Shown here piece by piece: positions 59,400 to 64,000 of a DNA stretch of 64,000 nt; within the stretch, counting starts at the first letter, position 1; each line of letters starts with the position of its first letter. The stretch comes from Hofstenia miamia. Its lineage: Eukaryota; Xenacoelomorpha; Acoela; Hofsteniidae. The notes under the pieces were generated by a model that saw only the letters and a list, made by a program, of their open reading frames with translations, searched no databases and was not told the DNA's origin. The stretch lies in contig CABFPE010000145.1 in NCBI GenBank assembly GCA_900660155.1, forward strand, positions 857,404 to 921,403, read 5' to 3'. A program made the translations under genes and the position numbers.

Positions 59400-60825
59400 C
59401 GTCTGGTTACAACTCTTATATCCTTTTCTTTGCCTACTATTTACTTTCTGAAATACAATGAGAACTTCTTGTTTAACGTGAAGAAGTTGCTCCTGCAATC
59501 GTCTATAAATACATATTTAAACACTTACACAATGATCAATAATATTTACAAGAATACAAATAGAACTTTGTGTTGGAAAATAGCAGAATTTAAAGGAAAG
59601 TTATTATTATTTGAAAACATACCTAAAGAAACTAATGTACTTTAAAACATGCATCTTAAACTTTAGCTCAAATCTTATATTCATTCACCCAAAAAATTAT
59701 AGATGACCAACGATCTGAAACATCCCGCCTACGCGTGACCCTCAAAACGATCCGACTCCTATAATTTTGGGGTTGGCTTGTTTCCCACTGTGATTGTAAA
59801 ATTGTGGCATAGTTGACATTCTGAAGCTGACTAAAGTATTTTTTACCCATGGCCCATCGTTACTCACCCATAACCTACTAAGTATTATCATGACCAAATT
59901 ACAGGGCATGCATGTATATTCGTTGGTAGGGATTTTTAATGCCCAATCCGTTCGTCAATAAATACCTTCTAACTCGCCCCCACCCATTTGCGGAATTTTT
60001 TATCTGTACTTGTACCTGAACATTACTAATGCAAAAATCAATGGACAATTGGTCACACATTATTAGTCACATATATATATATATATAAATGATTTGAACC
60101 TTACAAGAAAATCAAGTATGTTAAAATATTAGAAGCCAGTTAATTGTAGCTAAGTATTAGTAGTTGAATGCGGCATAAGGATGAATATTACCATGATTCG
60201 TGTGCTGTTACAAAATATACAAGGGGTATTTACATTCATAATACAACTCCCTGAACCTCAAAAAGATTGGAACCAAAACATAATATAATATTTAAATGGT
60301 TCAAAGTTAGACAAAAACATAAAATCAGTTTTGCAAACAAAAATATTTGTATAAATCTTCAACAATCTCGGTCACAGTAAAAAAATTTAATAGAAATTTT
60401 CAACACTGCTTTAAAGTATGTACCCCAATAGACCTACCCATGCCCCAAGAATTTTAAATTTGGAAATAGGCTTGGAGAAAATTCTTTGTAAATGTGGAAA
60501 ACCGGTTTGTACTTTAAAGCAGACGCTAGGCTGCTTAAGGTTAATACAAACGCTTTGTTTATTAAGTCGATCAAATATTTCGTTTGATATTTATAGTTAA
60601 AATTTTTCTCCATACAATGATTTCAATTTTGGAAAAAATTCAATATTTGCATGTTGCGTTTCTTAGTAAAATTGTTTTAATAGAACATTGACGTATTTCT
60701 TAATAACCATGAATTTTATTCTGATCTGAAGGGCAATGCTATTAGCTAGCATTGGTAATTTTATAGCCAATAATATGAAGAGTATTGAATCTAAATTTTA
60801 AAATACAAACTAATTTTTCATTCAA
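59400..60825. other. No gene seen; short (TA)n at 60,070-60,088
   Basis: AT-rich upstream region of the LDLa exon. No promoter motif can be assigned with confidence. Two small plus-strand frames (59,349-59,645 and 60,418-60,600) have no recognised domain. Confidence 0.45.
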
Positions 60826-60828
60826 AGA

Positions 60829-61319
60829 ATGATTCTTATTATAACAGTACTGTTATATTTCAAAACGACTCTTGCCTGCTTTGGGAACTTTGGCTTTGAT
60901 TGTGAGAATTGTCCTTATGAATTTCAATGCAAAAATTCTACTTGTATATCAGCAAGTGACGTAATGAATGATGTAAATGATTGCTCTTCAGGAGAAGATG
61001 AAGGCCATATCTTTCAGTGCACTAATGGAAAATCAATGTGTTCATTGGGATCGAAAATATGTTTAGAAACTAATGACTTCTGCGATGGGAAAAATGATTG
61101 TCCAAGTGGTACAGATGAAATAGATTGTTATTCATGTTCAAACGTTAACTGTTCAGAACCGGTATGCTATGAGGTCAAGGCTAGCTGTGCCTGCGCCCCG
61201 TTCCAAAAAATTTGTGATGAAAACTCAGGTTACAGCAGAAACTGTCAGATTGAGACCTTCTCTCAATGTCAAAAGCCGTTTCACTGTGAGTGCCTGAAAT
61301 GCAAGGAATTTTTATGCCG
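60829..61319 (+). CDS. Secreted LDL-receptor class A protein, first coding exon
   Basis: The frame begins MILIITVLLYFKTTLA, a good signal peptide with likely cleavage near residue 16. Residues 25-64 form a divergent LDLa repeat (C-x-x-C, F-x-C, C-I, NDC-S-S-G-E-D-E), and residues 64-100 a canonical one (FQC...NDFCDGKNDCPSGTDEIDC) with the calcium-binding Asp/Glu set. A further cysteine-rich stretch follows to residue 163; I count 24 Cys. The open frame closes in the intron at CCG-GTAAGT, so the exon ends at 61,319. The product would be extracellular or the outer part of a membrane receptor, with disulfides and bound calcium. Later exons are not seen before 64,000; the gene probably continues off the window or has long introns. 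The specific orthologue is not recognised. Confidence 0.8.
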
Positions 61320-61328
61320 GTAAGTACA
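61320..61328 (+). promoter_or_regulatory. 5' splice donor of the LDLa exon
   Basis: CCG|GTAAGTACAG matches the animal donor consensus and coincides with the end of the cysteine-rich coding frame. Confidence 0.7.
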
Positions 61329-61570
61329 GTTTATGGTGTATATCGGCAGATAATGCACATTTTCTAACAAGAGAACTCATTAAAACAACTTCAGCATGAC
61401 CAACTGAATTTTGAAAATCGCTTATAGCAATAACTGCACTTCTTTTTCTATTTTATTAATTCTAATAATTATATTTTGATGTCCACTTCAAATATTTAAT
61501 TATGTCATATATAAGCAATAACAATTGCCAAAAAATAATTTTTTAAATGCATTAATTTTTCTTTATTTTG

Positions 61571-61660
61571 ACTGCGGCAATTGGGTATGCAATGGGGTCA
61601 TAGTGGAATGTCCCCGTCATGTTTTCAAAATTGATTTGAATTGCTTATATTAAAAATTAG
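61571..61660 (+). repeat. Dispersed repeat, related to 58,176-58,265
   Basis: See 58,176-58,265. The complement of 61,740-61,770 (AAGGGCGTCCTGAGAATTTT) may be the other end of the same small element, about 200 bp in total. Confidence 0.55.
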
Positions 61661-61779
61661 CAAATTTTAAAAACTGATGTAATAAAATGTATTTTTAAGG
61701 TCGATTGTTTCAATATTTTTAAAAATTTTGAGGTGCTTCGCATCAGAAAATTCTCAGGACGCCCTTGATTGAAGAGCAA

Positions 61780-64000
61780 TAGAAACACTTGAGACGGTTG
61801 AATTGCTATATGTTCTTTTACATGAATCAATTTGATACTACACCATTTTTGCTTAGAAAGACTATGAGCTGTAAAAAGAACATGTCCGAATAATTTATCA
61901 AGTAAAATTAAATAAAAACGATTAATAAAAGTGAAAATCAAATATCGTTCTCTTCTACCCACGCAAGACATCATTTTCTTTACAACTAAGAAAATAATAA
62001 TAACGCTTTCCAAAAAGAGAGAAGCCCAAATGTTTGCAAAAACTACTAGTGAAATTATACTAAGTTTTTTTCAACTATGCAATTTGGGGTCAATGCAAAG
62101 GTTACTTATTCGTAAAATCGTTCATGACTAGCTTAGACGTGATGCCTAAAATTCCTAAGTTGATGAAAATAATTTTGTAACAAATTCATAAATAGTTATA
62201 TTTTCAAACGATATATTAAGTTCGCACTTTTATTAATAACTCGTAGGAGCATATTTTCTTATTTACATAACATAAATAATGCATTTACAATTTGTTAATA
62301 AACTTGAAATTTAAAAAAACATAATATGACCAGATTTCTTCTATCAAAAAAAGCATGAATTTTTTACTACGGATTTTTGTGTTCCACACAGCATGTTTTT
62401 ACCGGTCTGTGCAGCCATTGATTTTCAAGAAAGGCCGGAAAATTTAATTGCCGTTTGCCGGGTAAAATTCAAACAATATTTTTTGGTTATATGGTAAATT
62501 GAATATTTTGGATAGCTTGGCAGGAAATCGCATGAACATTTAAAGTTTGAACAATTTTATTCTTTCAGCAGGCTGCAGTGTTATTGAAATAAAAATAATA
62601 ATTAAATTAATATTTCTGGGATCTTCTATAAAATCTAGTTGTTCTGTTTTTGATTGGGTAGCATTTTCTGTTTTTGTATACCAACTTTTTAGTTCAATAC
62701 TCTATTTTTAGGCTATTTCCTTTTCTTGTAGTAGAGCAAATTGGTCATGAACAACAAATGCAGGCCCACTGCAACTCGAGTCATCATATCTTAGCCTAAA
62801 AGCAATAAAATTGCGTTCTTGTAAACGCATTACACTAAGATTCGAAAATATAACATATATTGGATGGCTTATCGTCAAATCCACCAATAATTTAAAATCT
62901 AATTGATTTCCCATAATTAACAGTGATACAATGTATTAATGCAAAGCTGCCTATACCTAGAGAGGAAATCAGAAATTCCTAATGCATGTAATCAAGAATG
63001 ATCTAATGCATTATTCAAGTCGATCATTCTTGAATCTGCCAATTTTCAAATTTCAAGAAAGTACTGTTAATACAAATTTCAATGTTTAAAAATTTTACTA
63101 ACATTAGTTCTGAGACGGGGCCGAAGTTAGCCATGGTGCCATGGTGCTGCCCTTAGAAACTTGCTGCCCCCTCTGGTCGATCCCTTCTCAAACAAACAAT
63201 TGACCAATCACATTTCAATAAATTCAGGGACCCATGTACATTTCCACTGAAATTTTCGGAAATCTAACAGTTTAATAAATGTTTATTTTGTGCCGCACTA
63301 GGAAACTCCTTACTTTGCCTGTTTGTAAAGAGTACCTGTCTTCAGACATTCTCAATGCCCTGGTACAAGAATTCTAACTAGGTATCACCCCTCTACGGCT
63401 TTAGATAGCGAAGACTGGTTTTAAAATCAAATCATTAAATATTCATTGGTGCAAATCTTTCGTGTTTTTGTCAAGAGACCCCAGATCAAGTTTTTTAAAG
63501 AAAAAATGCTTCCAAAATCAAGTCAGAGGAAAATAAAAATATATTTCATGATATCCATGCACCATAGAGGCACAAACTTTAACTTGATCAAATTCTATGT
63601 GTTAATACTTTCCTCGTTTATTTCGTAACCCTAAACAGCTGTGTGCCCTTTTAAAAAGACTGACTGTTTTTCCACATGTACAAAGAAATTTACTCCAAAC
63701 CTATTTCCAAATGTGGAATTCGTGAATATGAAATAATCTGTTGGTGAAGAGCTTGAATCTAGTGTTGAAAGTGCATTGCTGTGCCCACACTGCTTGAAAA
63801 GATTACCTATTTTTCACTGAAATTACGAATTTTCAAAAAATATTTTGAATATAATACCAAATATTCAGGTAAATAAACTGTTTGAAGTCCATTGGTTAAA
63901 CAGCGAACTTCAACTGATAAAATAGATATACAAACCCCCTGAACATGCGATGAATAAAGTCAGAAGTCTGGGTGCTAAGGCAATTTCGAGCAAAGAGTTC
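61780..64000. other. No gene seen; possible intron of the LDLa gene
   Basis: AT-rich with one GC-richer patch (63,113-63,180: GACGGGGCCGAAGTTAGCC, then GCTGCCCCCTCTGG), again like a short dispersed repeat. No further LDLa-type or cysteine-rich exon on the plus strand was recognised. Confidence 0.45.

Noticed and set aside
61657-62013. 118-residue minus-strand frame beside the LDLa exon
   Set aside because: No domain, AT-driven composition, overlaps a dispersed repeat.

Overview
This window looks like a strongly AT-rich piece of nuclear genome from an invertebrate animal. The evidence is single-exon pieces ending in GTAAGT splice donors, Jockey/CR1-type LINEs, Tc1/mariner elements (one with the HTH region seen in arthropod Tc3-like elements), a THAP/P-element relative, a Helitron-like helicase and a Ty3/Gypsy fossil. 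I cannot name the species; an arthropod is a guess. There is no operon structure, rRNA, intact tRNA or CRISPR. One assembly gap of 132 N lies inside a poly-C run (12,810-12,941).

Most of the window is a repeat graveyard. Left part (1-19 kb): a LINE cut by the window edge (minus), a worn Tc1 remnant, a LINE fragment, LTR-like sequence, a Tc1 element of about 1.6 kb with its terminal repeats (5,473-7,058), a LINE 3' end (9.56-10.47 kb), a possible tRNA-derived SINE, a palindromic MITE (14.76-15.09 kb), a P-like element with an exact 8-bp target duplication (16,229-17,674) and a fold-back element with TAA target duplications (17,740-18,889).

Middle part (19-46 kb): about 7.5 kb of decayed minus-strand coding sequence with a PIF1-type helicase (Walker A and motif VI visible), best read as a Helitron relative, with an inverted duplication inside it and a TA-flanked MITE in it; a 440-bp direct repeat pair; a LINE RT fragment split by an 873-bp internally deleted mariner; a mariner-family transposase remnant (35.9-37.2 kb); a P-like C-terminal fragment (38.2-38.5 kb); and a broken Ty3/Gypsy fossil (about 39.4-45.7 kb) holding a LINE 3' end and another insertion.

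Right part (46-64 kb): a LINE remnant with an internal deletion, an SGNH-esterase plus RT remnant on the plus strand, and the best preserved LINE (53.8-57.9 kb, minus: CCHC ORF1, endonuclease, reverse transcriptase). The only convincing host gene piece is an exon at 60,829-61,319 coding a signal peptide and two LDL-receptor class A repeats and ending at a GTAAGT donor. A second, weaker exon candidate is at 58,373-58,561. All calls were made by eye from conserved motifs; edges of decayed elements are approximate.
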